The notes under the pieces were generated by a model. The model had not been told where the DNA came from. It did no database searches and worked only from the letters and a program-made list of their open reading frames with translations. Positions 1 through 11,400 of a DNA stretch of 64,000 nt are shown here, piece after piece. The translations under genes and the position numbers were made by a program. Origin of the DNA: Antedon mediterranea (taxonomy: Eukaryota; Echinodermata; Crinoidea; Comatulida; Antedonidae); assembly GCF_964355755.1 (NCBI RefSeq), contig NC_092674.1:29686001-29750000 (forward strand), written 5' to 3'. Positions within the stretch are counted from its first letter, which is position 1; the number at the start of each line of letters is the position of its first letter.

Positions 1-163
1 TAGAAGAGGTACTGTAGAGTAACCCTTTCTAACATTGTCAAAGTAAAACTTAATAATAGACATAGTCATAAAACAATCCTTTTTGTCATGTTTAAAGGCC
101 TCTTTACTAGACTTTGTTTAAACCTCATAAACAATGCGATCCTTTTCTTTTTGATAGCTGTAG

Positions 164-2102
164 ATTTTTTCCGAACATTATTTCAAGAGGAACCTAGAAC
201 ATTTGATTATAAGTGGTTAAGGTACTATTTACAGATTGATAAACTGTATGTGTCAAATTTGTATATGGTTTATCATTTGGCAATATCAAATATGGTATTT
301 ATTATTTCATCTATCCATGCCATCCTTTCTTTTTCTGGTAAAAATCAATCATTATAAAATGAGAAAAAAAATCCATCAATCAATAAAAATGATTTTATTT
401 TTATGTATTTTTACTACACTAGAGCCATGTACTCAGAGGGGTTTACAGGGGCACATGTGGACAATGTATATATGGGAAGGGGAACAAATCAACTATTGAC
501 GATGTGGACACCATTTGATGATGTTAACATTGAGAAAGGAACATTGGCCATATGCGAATCATCTCATCGACTACCATCGTGAGTAAAGCTCAAGATCAAA
601 TTTATGTAACAAAAAGTGTGATGTGCCCATATATGGACATGATGATATCACTACCATACTTGGGCACATCAAACTTTTTTTGTCAAACTAGTTTTTTGAT
701 AGTGAAGACTGGGCTTAAGAGGTCAACCTGATATTTAAGCTTATCCAGAACATCATTCATATTAATATACAATGTACAAAATTAATTTATGTTTATAGTT
801 TCAGCCATTTTCAAGAGACGTATGGAAGCTTTGACGTGGAAGAAGGGGGACTAGAAGGCTCTGGTTGGTTCACAAATGATCCACTAGAAATCACTCAACA
901 ATTTGGAGGACAATGGAGGACTAGTGACTTCCAAGCAGGCGATGCTCTAATATTCACTATGAGGTACAGCGTTCTAAAACTCTGTCCACACTATCAAACT
1001 AGTGAGATGTGCCAAATATGGTAGTGATATGCTTAAATATGGTAGTGCTATCATCATCATGTCCATATATGGGCACATCACATTTTGTTGTCACATAAAG
1101 TTTGATAGTGTAGACAGAGCTTAAAAAAATCAATTTAACCAGAGAGATTATAATGTCATCTGAAATACAGTACTTTTAAACGATCACATTGTCATGCACT
1201 TGGCTTATGAACTTAACATACATCTCAATGCTTGACTGCAAATTCTAAATTTGTGATTGTCACAAATTTAAATCTTTATCCTTTATGCAAATAGTGAGTG
1301 CACCTAACAAGTTGTTACCCGTTTATTGTGAAAACGTGATACAATAGTAGTGCATATAAGTTGCCATTTCATTCAATTCTAATCAATAATCCATTCATTC
1401 ATATCTAGTTTGAAGAATCAATATAGAAAATAAACGAATATTGATAAGAAAAACAAGTTTCAACTTGGAATGTGCTTTTTTAGTCGCTACACTTATTACA
1501 GCTGTTCACATTTCAACGATTCACCTCTATTCACTAAATAACTTCCTTCTCCTCTTATCTTTAAAGCAAAATGTTAAACATGAAATAATATGATTATTTA
1601 TACAGGACTGTGCATATGTCAACAGTGAATACAACACACTATGCAAGAATAAGTTGCGACACTAGGTAAAGTAATACAGTAATGATCATTTCATTAACTA
1701 ATCATATCACAATATCATCAAATTAGCAACATAGAAACGATATACAACTAGTCAACTCCCAAATTCTCCCAAAACCAGACGTTTCTTGAGGTTAAAAAGG
1801 TCCCAAATTGATTTTTACCAATTAAAAACACTTTCTCAATACCAGACTTTCTGGAAAACCAGACATATTTGGCCCGCCCAAAGGTATTGGGAGAGTTGAC
1901 TGTAATAACACCAGTCATTTCTTGTAGGTGGCTTCCAGCCTCCCACCAACCAGACCCAAGATATGTAGGGGAAATAAAAAGTCAGGTTATGCCCAAATAT
2001 GGTGTGCATGGCCAAGATAGTAGAAGTAATAAAACCAAAAAAATAACAATGGACGACCTAAAAACCAAATGGGGATTCCCCAAACTGGAATTGGTACGAT
2101 GA
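164..2102 (+). CDS. Phytanoyl-CoA dioxygenase (PhyH)-family protein, 3' part
   Basis: Predicted Fe(II)/2-oxoglutarate-dependent oxygenase; the substrate cannot be told from sequence. Five coding exons join in phase: 164-221, 423-578, 805-963, 1606-1665, 1928-2102, giving 201 aa ending at TGA. All junctions are AG/GT. The fold signature is visible: an HxD iron-binding pair in FTGAHVDNVYMGRG, then WTPFDDV..KGTLAICESSHRLPS, and a distal His in TVHMSTVNTTHYARISCDTRW, whose Arg would hold 2-oxoglutarate. The first exon enters in phase 1, so the N-terminal part lies left of the window. The region after the core (KSQVMPKYGVHGQDS...KWGFPKLELVR) is a family-specific tail. It does not look like human PHYHD1 and is closer to uncharacterised invertebrate and bacterial members as I recall them. 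The family call is secure; the exact orthologue is unknown. Confidence 0.86.
589..716. repeat. Tourist-like MITE family A, diverged copy
   Basis: Diverged copy of the foldback family described at 24522-24680. It keeps the core TGATGTGCCCATATATGGACAT and the end TTGTCAAACTAG. It sits in the intron between dioxygenase exons 2 and 3. Confidence 0.7.
978..1121. repeat. Tourist-like MITE family A
   Basis: Both ends are recognisable (CTCTGTCCACACTATCAAAC and GATAGTGTAGACAGAGCT). It begins about 14 bp after the 5' splice site of dioxygenase exon 3. Confidence 0.85.
1745..1903. repeat. MITE family B (AGTCAACTCTCCCAATAC ends)
   Basis: Inverted ends AGTCAACTC... and ...GGTATTGGGAGAGTTGACT flank about 120 bp containing CCAGAC motifs. 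Related copies lie at 12405-12550 (opposite orientation) and 29748-29850. It sits just upstream of the last dioxygenase exon and contributes the intron sequence before its acceptor. Confidence 0.75.
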
Positions 2103-2450
2103 GAATGGACTTGAAGCACATACACAGACATTGGTAAAACATTTAAATGATGTAAAAATCATTACAGTATATTGCAGAGTAGAGGTCAAGTGAGGTCACC
2201 TAAAATAGGATTTACACATCTAGACATCCATAGAAAACATTGAGAGTAAAAAAAACCATAAATTTAACAAAAAGTGATGAAAACTAAACTACACAAAATA
2301 GAGACAGATTTGTTATGTACAGACAAGTGTAAAACATTAAAATGCGGATGTAAAAATCTTGACAGTATATCGCAGTGTAGAGGTCACCTAAAATAGGATT
2401 TCAACATCTAGACATCCAGAAAACACTCAGAGAAAAAAAACACCATTTTT
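2103..2450 (+). repeat. Dioxygenase 3' flank with a two-copy direct repeat
   Basis: Two diverged copies of about 125 bp lie at roughly 2128-2255 and 2318-2442. Each contains GTAAAACATT...GATGTAAAAATC, CAGTATAT(T/C)GCAG and CACCTAAAATAGGATTT. Probably 3'UTR or a degenerate tandem duplication. I see no coding potential. Confidence 0.6.
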
Positions 2451-3035
2451 TTTACAATAATGAAAACAACAGATTTGTTAGGTACCTAGTTTATTTACTA
2501 TAAAACAAATATATAGGTATATTAAGTTATGTATCATCTTATTTTTTAAATACAGTAATACCATTTAAAATTCTTGAAAAACTGAATAAAAAATAAAATA
2601 CTTACTGTAAAATTGTATTATAGTTTTACTTTTGGATATTAATATAAACAAAAATTAGCAAAAAAAACCCCCAAAAAACAGAGGCATGGGATGATTTTTT
2701 ATGATGAAAACAAGTTTTAGAAAAGAAATTAAAGTTACAGAAACCCTTCGTCATACTCTTTCATTTGTATAATAAATCCTTGGATCTAAATTGGCACTGT
2801 ACAGTATTTATTAGTAAAACAACCTAATGTGCATAGAAGCAGTAATAATATCTAAAATAAATGTTTTCAATACATTACTTTTAATCTTAATATTCGATAT
2901 TAATAAATGGTTATATTATAATATATTCAGTGCATTTGTCCACTTCTTTCAATCTTGCATAATTTATTTGAATCAAATTTTGTCCATTATTTTAAAATAA
3001 ATAAAATATCAATGCTGCCAAAATATGTGCTTAAA
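2451..3035. other. AT-rich region between two convergent 3' ends
   Basis: AT-rich intergenic and 3'UTR sequence. On the minus strand an AATAAA lies at 2963-2968 (TTTATT on plus), 68 bp beyond the LRRC51 stop, and is a reasonable polyadenylation signal for it. Plus-strand AATAAA hexamers near 2585-2597 could serve the dioxygenase. No gene seen. Confidence 0.5.
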
Positions 3036-4021
3036 TCATTCATCCTTCGATTGCCGTCGTCTTTTCTTTTTCTGCCCAATCATCGTCTTCCAAGTGTGCG
3101 CATTTGCCCGGTCAGCCTTTGTTACTCGGCTAAAATCCAACGAACGTAAATTTGGAAGTTTGGCAAGGATGAAATGTCGGTACCCTCGTTCGTTCTCCAT
3201 CGGGTTACCGTGAAGAGTCAGTGTAATCAAATCGGGCAAGCCAGATAATTTGTCCACTTGCCCGCCATCTTCGATACCGTTGCCATGGAGGTACAACATT
3301 TTAAGGTTTTTAAAATTCAAAATAACCTAAAATAAAACAATTGAGATTATTTAAAATGTTTTAAATTCATAATTTTATGAACGATTATGATGAGAATAAT
3401 GTTAATGACATTATTTTATATGAATATACAATGATAATACTAATAATAATAATCTAATCAGACAAATACAAAGTACTTTGTTAACTTACAGGATCAATTT
3501 TAGTGAAATCATTCATAGATAAATCCAGCCAGAGAAGTTGGGAAGGTTCCACAATTAATTTATTCAAAACTGGTTCAAAATTACTCATTTCAGTGAGAGC
3601 GTTATTGTTGAACTTGACTGCTGTACACATGTACTTGCCTTCCTTGTCTTTTTTTATCTTGTGTTGAGTCTTTCTTGGATCTTCATCATGGGCATCTGGT
3701 GGTAAATCAAATATGGTAGTGATGTGTCCAAATATGGCAGTGTCAGTGATATGACATCATCATGTCCATATATGGGCATATCACATTTTTTTGTCATATA
3801 AAGTTTGATAGTTTAAACAGACATTTAGTAACACTTGCACCCAACATAGTATAATGCATACATAAAAATAAATACATCTATGACAAATAATAACCTTCAA
3901 ATATGGTCAATCCTTTGAAAGAAAAATCCAAGGGTGAGGAAACCTTGTTCGTTGAGTCTGTAGCTGATAACCGTGGTGATTTCATTAAGTCCGTCGTGTC
4001 CATGATCGATGTTGAACCCAT
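3036..4021 (-). CDS. LRRC51: Leucine-rich repeat-containing protein 51
   Basis: Three exons on the minus strand, 4021-3895, 3695-3490 and 3326-3036, join in phase to 207 aa (human LRRC51 is about 190 aa). The first exon encodes MGSTSIMDTT and ends near PLDFSFKGL, the conserved N-terminal block of LRRC51. Exon 2 carries LRRs (KFNNNALTEMSNF, LLWLDLSMNDFTKID). Exon 3 has LKMLYLHGNGIED, LITLTLHGNPMENERGYR and the closing DFSRVTKADRANAHTWK, followed by a basic tail. In vertebrates this protein is encoded at the LRTOMT locus and its molecular role is poorly known. The gene is divergent from NUMA1, the arrangement also found in human. The large intron 1 carries a MITE fragment almost against the exon 2 acceptor. 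Confidence 0.93.
3705..3825. repeat. Tourist-like MITE family A, 5'-truncated
   Basis: Contains the core CCATATATGGGCATATCACA and the end AAGTTTGATAGTTTAAACAGAC but no left end. It starts within about 10 bp of the intronic side of the LRRC51 exon 2 acceptor. Confidence 0.75.
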
Positions 4022-5433
4022 CTTAATCTAACCAGGATTTCCTGGTGTCCTGCACCCTTATTTGGTACACCAGCAGATTTTAACTGAAGCAGGATGTAAG
4101 AATAGGTTGTTACAACACTAGATAGATACTGTATGTTTTTATGTACTATCATATGAAGCTGATAGCCTATGATGGTATAGCTATTAGCCTAGATATAGAG
4201 TGTTTTGTATGGTAGCGAGCAAAGACGCTTATCCTGGTGATTAATAAAGAATACAATACAATAATAATTAATATTTATAGATGAAACCTAGCCAAAATAA
4301 TTTTTCGGCATTTTTTTTAATTGATCAATTCACATGCATATTTTCAAATTGCACAATTCGTTCAAAATCCAAATCAGACAATATTTTAATTAAAATTTAA
4401 TATAATTAATAAATTAAAAGTTTAATCCTAATGTTCTCTACCGTACTAAAAATTGCTTAAAGCACCAGCAATTCAAGATGTAGGCCTAGGCCTAGTCTAC
4501 AGTGTAGACAGTATGACCGGTTCTACTAGGCCTAAGCTAGGCCTAGCTAGGCACTTAAACATATTGAATTATACTATGCCTAGCAAAATAATACACATTG
4601 AACTAGACTAGAGGTAGCCCAGTAGTTAGTGCACTGTGGCTGCTGGCCAGCAGTCCACCAGACCGTCCACACTCACTCAATAATATTATAATATGATATG
4701 TGTCTGCCTTAGCCTGTGCTGTGTGTTTTTTGTGTGTGGCTCGCCGTGCGCGGCCATATGGAAAGAAGGAACAATGTAAATAACACAGTACAAGTCAAAT
4801 TGTTTATTCTCTCAGTATAGTTAATTAATCAGAAAATACTCACCTTATGACTATTAACATTAATACTTATTTAAAATGTGTTAATTTTTATGTTTTTAAA
4901 GAGCTCGGCAGTCATCGAACTTCAGGAAGATGATCGTTGTTATTGGAAACGCTCATATTGATAACAACCCCCTCTATCGGTAGAATGAATAAGTTCTCTC
5001 AAACTGTTTTCTGATTGGTCCGTACAAAGAATTAATTAGCATGCAAAACTTAACCGCTCCTTTTTTGAAAACAAAAACTGATCGAGGGATTGTTTCTTCG
5101 CCTAATGGAAGAAATACACGGCGCTGTTTTTCGCTTTTTCTCCCTATTTTAACTAATGTATAAAGAAGTTCATTGGTTTTAGATAAACTGTGAGTAATAA
5201 CGATGTCATAATTTTGAAAGTTTTGGACGATCGTCGATAGATAGGCCTATTAAAAGTATTAGCTTGGCTAGGCCTAGCTAGTAGGTACGTACGGTACGAC
5301 TACGGGGCGGTAGGCTATACGGCGGAGTACGTGCTGTCTGTGTGTCATTTTGTGTAGGCCTAGAGCTTTCCGATTTTCCATTGAATTCATTAATAATAAT
5401 CTAGCATGTCATTTTTGTTTACAGTTTGGGAAA
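4022..5433. promoter_or_regulatory. LRRC51/NUMA1 divergent intergenic region
   Basis: 1.4 kb between two divergent start codons, so it must hold both promoters and the 5'UTRs. Clusters of TAGGCCTAG-type motifs occur around 4485-4560 and 5250-5360. A plausible acceptor (TTTGTTTACAG) at 5414-5424 precedes the NUMA1 start codon by 9 bp, so at least one non-coding NUMA1 exon probably lies upstream. A GTGAGT donor near 5190 is a candidate for it. No TATA box is evident. Confidence 0.5.
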
Positions 5434-8400
5434 ATGCCGTTGAACAACGGAAAGTTAAAATGTCTTGTCAATTGGGTAAGTTTTATTTTTATTATTCTGA
5501 CTAAACTGACAGACTAACAGTGTGTGACTCAGTCAGAGGCCAGCAGAGACTGAAAGAGTGCGTGTGATGACTTTTTACAAATATAAATTTATATTATAAC
5601 CATTACTATTATTAATATTAATATTTTATTTTGACAGATAAATTCCATCGGCGTTGGAAATTGCATTGAGTCTCTTCAGCAGCTCAATGATGGAATACAT
5701 TTTATTGAAATTTTAAAAATAATGTAAGTTGTTATGAGAGAATAAATTAATGACTTTATTGTTATCGATGTTGTTGGGAGGCTGTTTGTAGTTAAATTAA
5801 GTTAAAATTCTGAATTGTAGTCATGGTTGCTAGGCAGTGTAATTTTTTTTTTATTAAAATAAAGATTTTCTGGTTTCTGTACATTAGCTCAGTAAATTCT
5901 TAAATAGTTTTATTTATTTTTTTATAAATTATTTTTACAATTATTTGTTTGCTTCACAGAAATGGCGAAAATGGAGCATCTTATTGTGATATGCCGACAC
6001 AAAGATTTCGATTAATTAACACTTTTTTGGAAGGTAACTAACTGATAATTAAATCGCTAAAACTATTATTTGAATTTAGTTTAATGTATGAATATTTTAT
6101 TAATTATGTTTCCTTCTTGTAGATCACTACAATGTCTCAAACTTGAGAGAAATATTAAAGCCCGACAGAATCAGCAAAGGTGATATGCTTGAGTTGGCAA
6201 AGATAACATCGCTGTTTCTCTCCTCGGCTGTGCAATGCTCAAACAACGAACAGTTTGTGGAACCCATCACTAAGCTGGATGAAACATCTCAGATGAACTT
6301 GATGGAAATCATCCAGCACATCATTGGAGAGAGTGACGATGATGGCAGCCTCAGGCATGACTTTGCTGACATATTGTATAAGAAAGGTACAGTAGAACCT
6401 TACATACGGTACGGGACCGAAAGGCGTACGTAAAACATGGGTTTTGTAAAATCCAGGTTGACATTAGATTGACCCCCAAATACGTGCCTAAAAAGGGTGT
6501 CATGTTTGCCTACTTTACTCCTTCAACACTACACCAGGATTTTTTTTCACCGGGCTTGAAGATAGCTAAAGTCAAGCGACCATACATAGATTTAACTAAT
6601 ATACTCTACCCACCCTAAAAGCTTATTTTAAGGTCTTCGCTCAGTTTAACAGAATATCCACCGAAAAAACTCAGCCGCTTCTTGTTACTGTATCTATTTC
6701 AGACGTACAGTATCATAGCAAATTGGAAGTAGATTGTATGTGGAGATACAGCCCTGGGAATCGGATGAAAAACTTCAGGATCCCACCCACCCTTACAACA
6801 TTATTGACACTCACCTCTATACTTCTCACTAGTCCTTTTAAACTCTTTGTTATACTTTCGTTTGTCAACAGTGTACTTTGTTTTTTATTTTATACAATTT
6901 TGTTCTCGATTTTGTTCTTTATTTGGTGTTTGTTTTAGAATTGTTCTTTATTGTCTTTTCATTTTTATTTCATTATCAGTTTCTCAGACAAAGCCAAACA
7001 CCCCAACAGTGTTAAATGGATTTTTTGGAGGTAGTATTCATTGAAATATGACATTCTATATTATTCATGTACTCCATTATTTTAGAAAATAATATTTAAC
7101 ACATTCATTAACTTTTATTATTGGCTAGTAATTAACTTCATTGAAGCTGTTCTCTCACTCACAAAATTTGTTATTCAAATATACATTGCACTTCCATATT
7201 ATTATAGATCACCACTATGTAACGGTTAAAAAAAAATATGGATAAAATAGATAAAACCCCACCATTTAACCACCACCACCAGTTTGCTTTAAAGTTTATT
7301 CACCTCAAAGTGATACAGTGGAACTGCACTATATTCTGTAACATACTGTGAATCCAAAATACATTGAGGTTTTCACACATTAATAGGAGGCTTTTGATTT
7401 GCAATGGACGAGGATCTACTGTTAAAAGTTTAGACAGAGCTTAAGTCCTTGGTCATCACATATCAAAAGCTGCCTATAACCTGCTGTAGTAATGGTACTC
7501 ACTGGTTTGTCGGTTCAGTCTCTTGCTTTCAATTCACAGTGCCCTTGAATTAATTTGATAATAATAAAAAAAATGATAAATGTTTTTTGTATTATTATAT
7601 GTATTATGTATGTAGTTAGTAGTGTACTGTCTACTAACAAATATTACACTCACTGTACAATTTATAACATGCTCCCTCACGTAACTTTGTTTAATCTCTG
7701 AAATCAAGCTCTGTCTACACTATCAAATTTTATGTGACAAAAAAATGTGATGTGCCCAAATGTTTATTACTAATTATTTATATTAACAAAAACCAGGAAC
7801 GGTTGTCTCAGATAGACAGGCGGAGGTCGGCTGCTTAAAAATCCTACTTTTGTCAGAAATTTCATATTTTGTTAACTATAATATATATGATGTACTTTTC
7901 AGGAGAGCCAATGTCATGTGATGATAATATGGCGATGGTAGGCGGTAGCCCAACATTGCCAATGTTCATACCAGCATCGCCATTTATTCGCCGCAATCTA
8001 GAGCAGTCACCCATACTGTCACCAATTCGAAAATTTATGAGTTCGCCTCAAATGGCCCAGAAGGTAAAGATGAAACAAAACTTGTTTAGCTTTAAAAAAA
8101 ATCAAATTATTTAAAACTTTTTGTGGTTAGTAAAAGATTAGTTTATATGTTGCTTAGTTCTGTATTTAAAATTAAATATTTAATTCAATCTGAATTGCTG
8201 TAAATTTTTCAGATATCAATCCGTAAACTTCAAGGTCGTTGTAAGAAATTCGAATTTCGAGTTGGTCAAGAAATTGCACTAAGACAAGATAAGGAAGCAG
8301 AGCTAAGAGAAAAGGAAGCTCTTATCAAATCCAAAGGTAGTTTAGATGATTTTAAAAGATTGATTAGAGTTTGATTTGATCATAATAGATTTTTCATAAT

Positions 8401-11400
8401 GACTCATTTCTCGCTAACTAGCTAATGTTTGCTGGTTCTAATTTTTGCCAAAATTCGATTAATTTATTGATTATGCAATCAAAGGCTTGCTTTTTTTTTT
8501 CTAATTTTATTTAAAAATTATATTTAATACTTATTAGATTTGCAGATCCGAGAATTAAAGTTAGTAAAAACTAATCAGCGGTCGTATCGGGATGAAGCAG
8601 ATGAACATAAAGCAACTAAACTGGAACTAGAAAAAGTGCAGCGTGAAGTGGCAAGGTATACTCTGATACAGTAAAACACAAAGATTACCAAATGCAGCAG
8701 TCGACTGGCAAAAAACAAAAAAACCCCACATTTTTCACCAAAAAAAAATTGCCATTCTGCTAACATAAATAAAAGGGAATTTAAAAAGTGCTCCAGAGTA
8801 TGAATCACCCAGTTTGGGAGGAAAAAGTGTATTGCTATAATAATAATATAGATTTGCTTTTTTTTTTTAGACTTCGGAGGAAAACAGCAAATAGTGGAGA
8901 ATGTAAGGCAACGGTTGCACATCTAGAAAAAGAAGTTGAAACATTGATGTCTGAGAGGAATGAGATGAATAACATTGTACGTCAATTCACATTCAACCAT
9001 AGTAGCACTCTAAAATAAGTAGCACTCTAAACTAGATATTCAAAAAAGCCCACTAACATGAAACTTTTTTGGAAACTATCACTCATACCATAGCAATGTC
9101 TGCTTCCACAGTCGGGGTTAATGTTTTAATATTACTCTTACGTTTTTGCAGTTAAAGAACTATGATGCCATACGTTCAGAACGTGATGTACTGAAGGTGT
9201 CCCTCCATACAGAAAAGTACAGCAATGAGGAACTTCAAAGTGAAGCTAATCACTTGAGCCAAAAGGTGACAATTTTAACAAACTCAAACGAAGAGATGAA
9301 AAAATCTGCTGAGTTGAATATACAGATGCTGCAAGAGAAGATTGCAAGTCTGGAGGAGGAACTTGCAGACAAGAACTCATGTTAGTAGAACTTGTATATT
9401 GTTATATACTGTGTGTAATTTGAGTCTAATTCATGCTTAGCTTACCTAGATAAACCGACAATAGCCCGTGCTCTCCAGAGGGGAGGGCTTAGATACGAAA
9501 AGGTAAAAGTTCCTAATCCAGTGTGGTTCAGAAGTGTTCTAGGAACTTTTAACTTTTCGTATCTTAGCCCTCTCTCTAAAGAGCACAGGTTTACCAAAGT
9601 AAGCGGCACCCATAGAATAACACCACTATTGGTTTGTGTAATTTGAGGCTTAGTATCAGGGGTGAACTCCGGACCTTGGGATTGGAAAGCAAGCATGTTA
9701 ACCATTAAGCTACAACTCCACTACAGAGAAGTTTTCACAATATACATACATACCAAAGATTTGAACAGGTTAATTAACAAGTTATTAATTAAACATCTGA
9801 TTTTCTCCAGTGAACAGAAGTAAGGGAGAATCACTAGGAATGATTGCTGAGAGACGTTTGTTGGACTTGGAAGTTGAGATGGAGAAACTAAAATCAACAT
9901 GGATTGAACCAGGTTGTCATGCGGCACTTGACAAAAGTTATAAGGAAGTTTGTCAGGCAAAGAAAACATTTGAGGTAAAATAGTTTTGTTACTGTAACAC
10001 ACTAGTATGTAAATTTATATATCTAACATTGTAAGTATTTTATTCAGATAGAAATTATTAGAAATAATTTTCTGGGTTTCTTTTAGACAAACTATATTGA
10101 AGCAAAAACAGAATTATTTAAGGCTCTGAAACATGTGTCAGAGATTGAGACCGAACTTGAACTAAGTAACCAGCAGTGTTCAAACATCGCCAACAACCTA
10201 AAATGTTGCCAAGAGAAGTTTGACAACCTAAATCAGCAGCTCCATTTAGCTGAAGAACAAGCTACTACACTACAGACGGAAAACGACAGTCTACAAAAGG
10301 AGCTTCACAAAGTAAAGATTGAGAATGAAGGCGTATCGGCAGATTTTTCCAGAGTCAGCGGAGAGCTTATGGTGATGTCAAAAGAGAATGCATTACAGAA
10401 GGAAGCGCTTGATAGAGAAAGGGAGGGAAATAAAAAAAATGTAGAACACTTGAAGTCACATAATCAAGTGTAAGTACATTATAATAGTATTTAAGAGTGG
10501 AGTTGTGGCTTGGTAGTTATGATTCTTGGAAGGGTCATGGGGTCAAGTCCTGTCATGTCAGGATTTTTTCTGACAAATTACAACTCTACTCTTAAAGTGT
10601 AATAATACTTTGTTTATGTAGAGCATCTTGTGTATTTGTTTTTCTTGTGAACAAGATTGCCACATTTAAGAAGGATAGTGAATGAATTCGCTAATGGTTA
10701 TCCTTGGCAATTTGCCTAAATATATGTTTAAGCGCCTTGAGCAATCTTATTATTATTATTATGTATCAAAATAAAAAAAACAAGAAAGAAAAGAAAGAAC
10801 AAGATTAACATTTTTGTTCTTATATTTAGATTGCAAGGTGAGCTTGAAACTGTTGCAGACCAGTCAAAAAGAGAGGTTGAACAGATACAGTCTGATCTTG
10901 AAAGAATCAAAATGAATAAACAAAGTATAGAGTCTTCTATGAAAGATAAATTACATTCTGTTCAGGGCTCCCTTCATGCTCTCCAGATGAAATCCGACAA
11001 CCAGAATTGGGCACAGGAAGCCAAAATAAAAGCCCTAAAAGAAGAACTTCGTTCAGCGAGAAACAAAGCGCAGGAAATAATTGAAGAAGAAAGAGAAAGA
11101 CTCAAGAAGACCGAATTAGAATTAGAAAAGGTTAAAAAACAACTTGAAGAAGAGAAGAACGATAAAGCAAAGAAAATGTCTGACGGAGCAGTAGAATTTG
11201 AGAAGTTGCAAACACAATCGGAAAATTCTTACACACATTTACTTGAACAGATAAAGGTTATCTCAGAAAATAAAGAAAAGGTAGCTAGAGAATGGCAGGA
11301 GACACAAGCTGAAAAACAGACTGTTATTGAAAATTTGAATATCCAAGTTAAAAGTCTTAAAGATGAGTTAGCACAGCAGACAAAACAGTTTGCTGAAGAA

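Noticed and set aside
8575-8922. Minus-strand 115-codon frame over NUMA1 exons 8-9
   Set aside because: Phe/Ser-rich antisense shadow of coiled-coil coding sequence and T-tracts; no domain.
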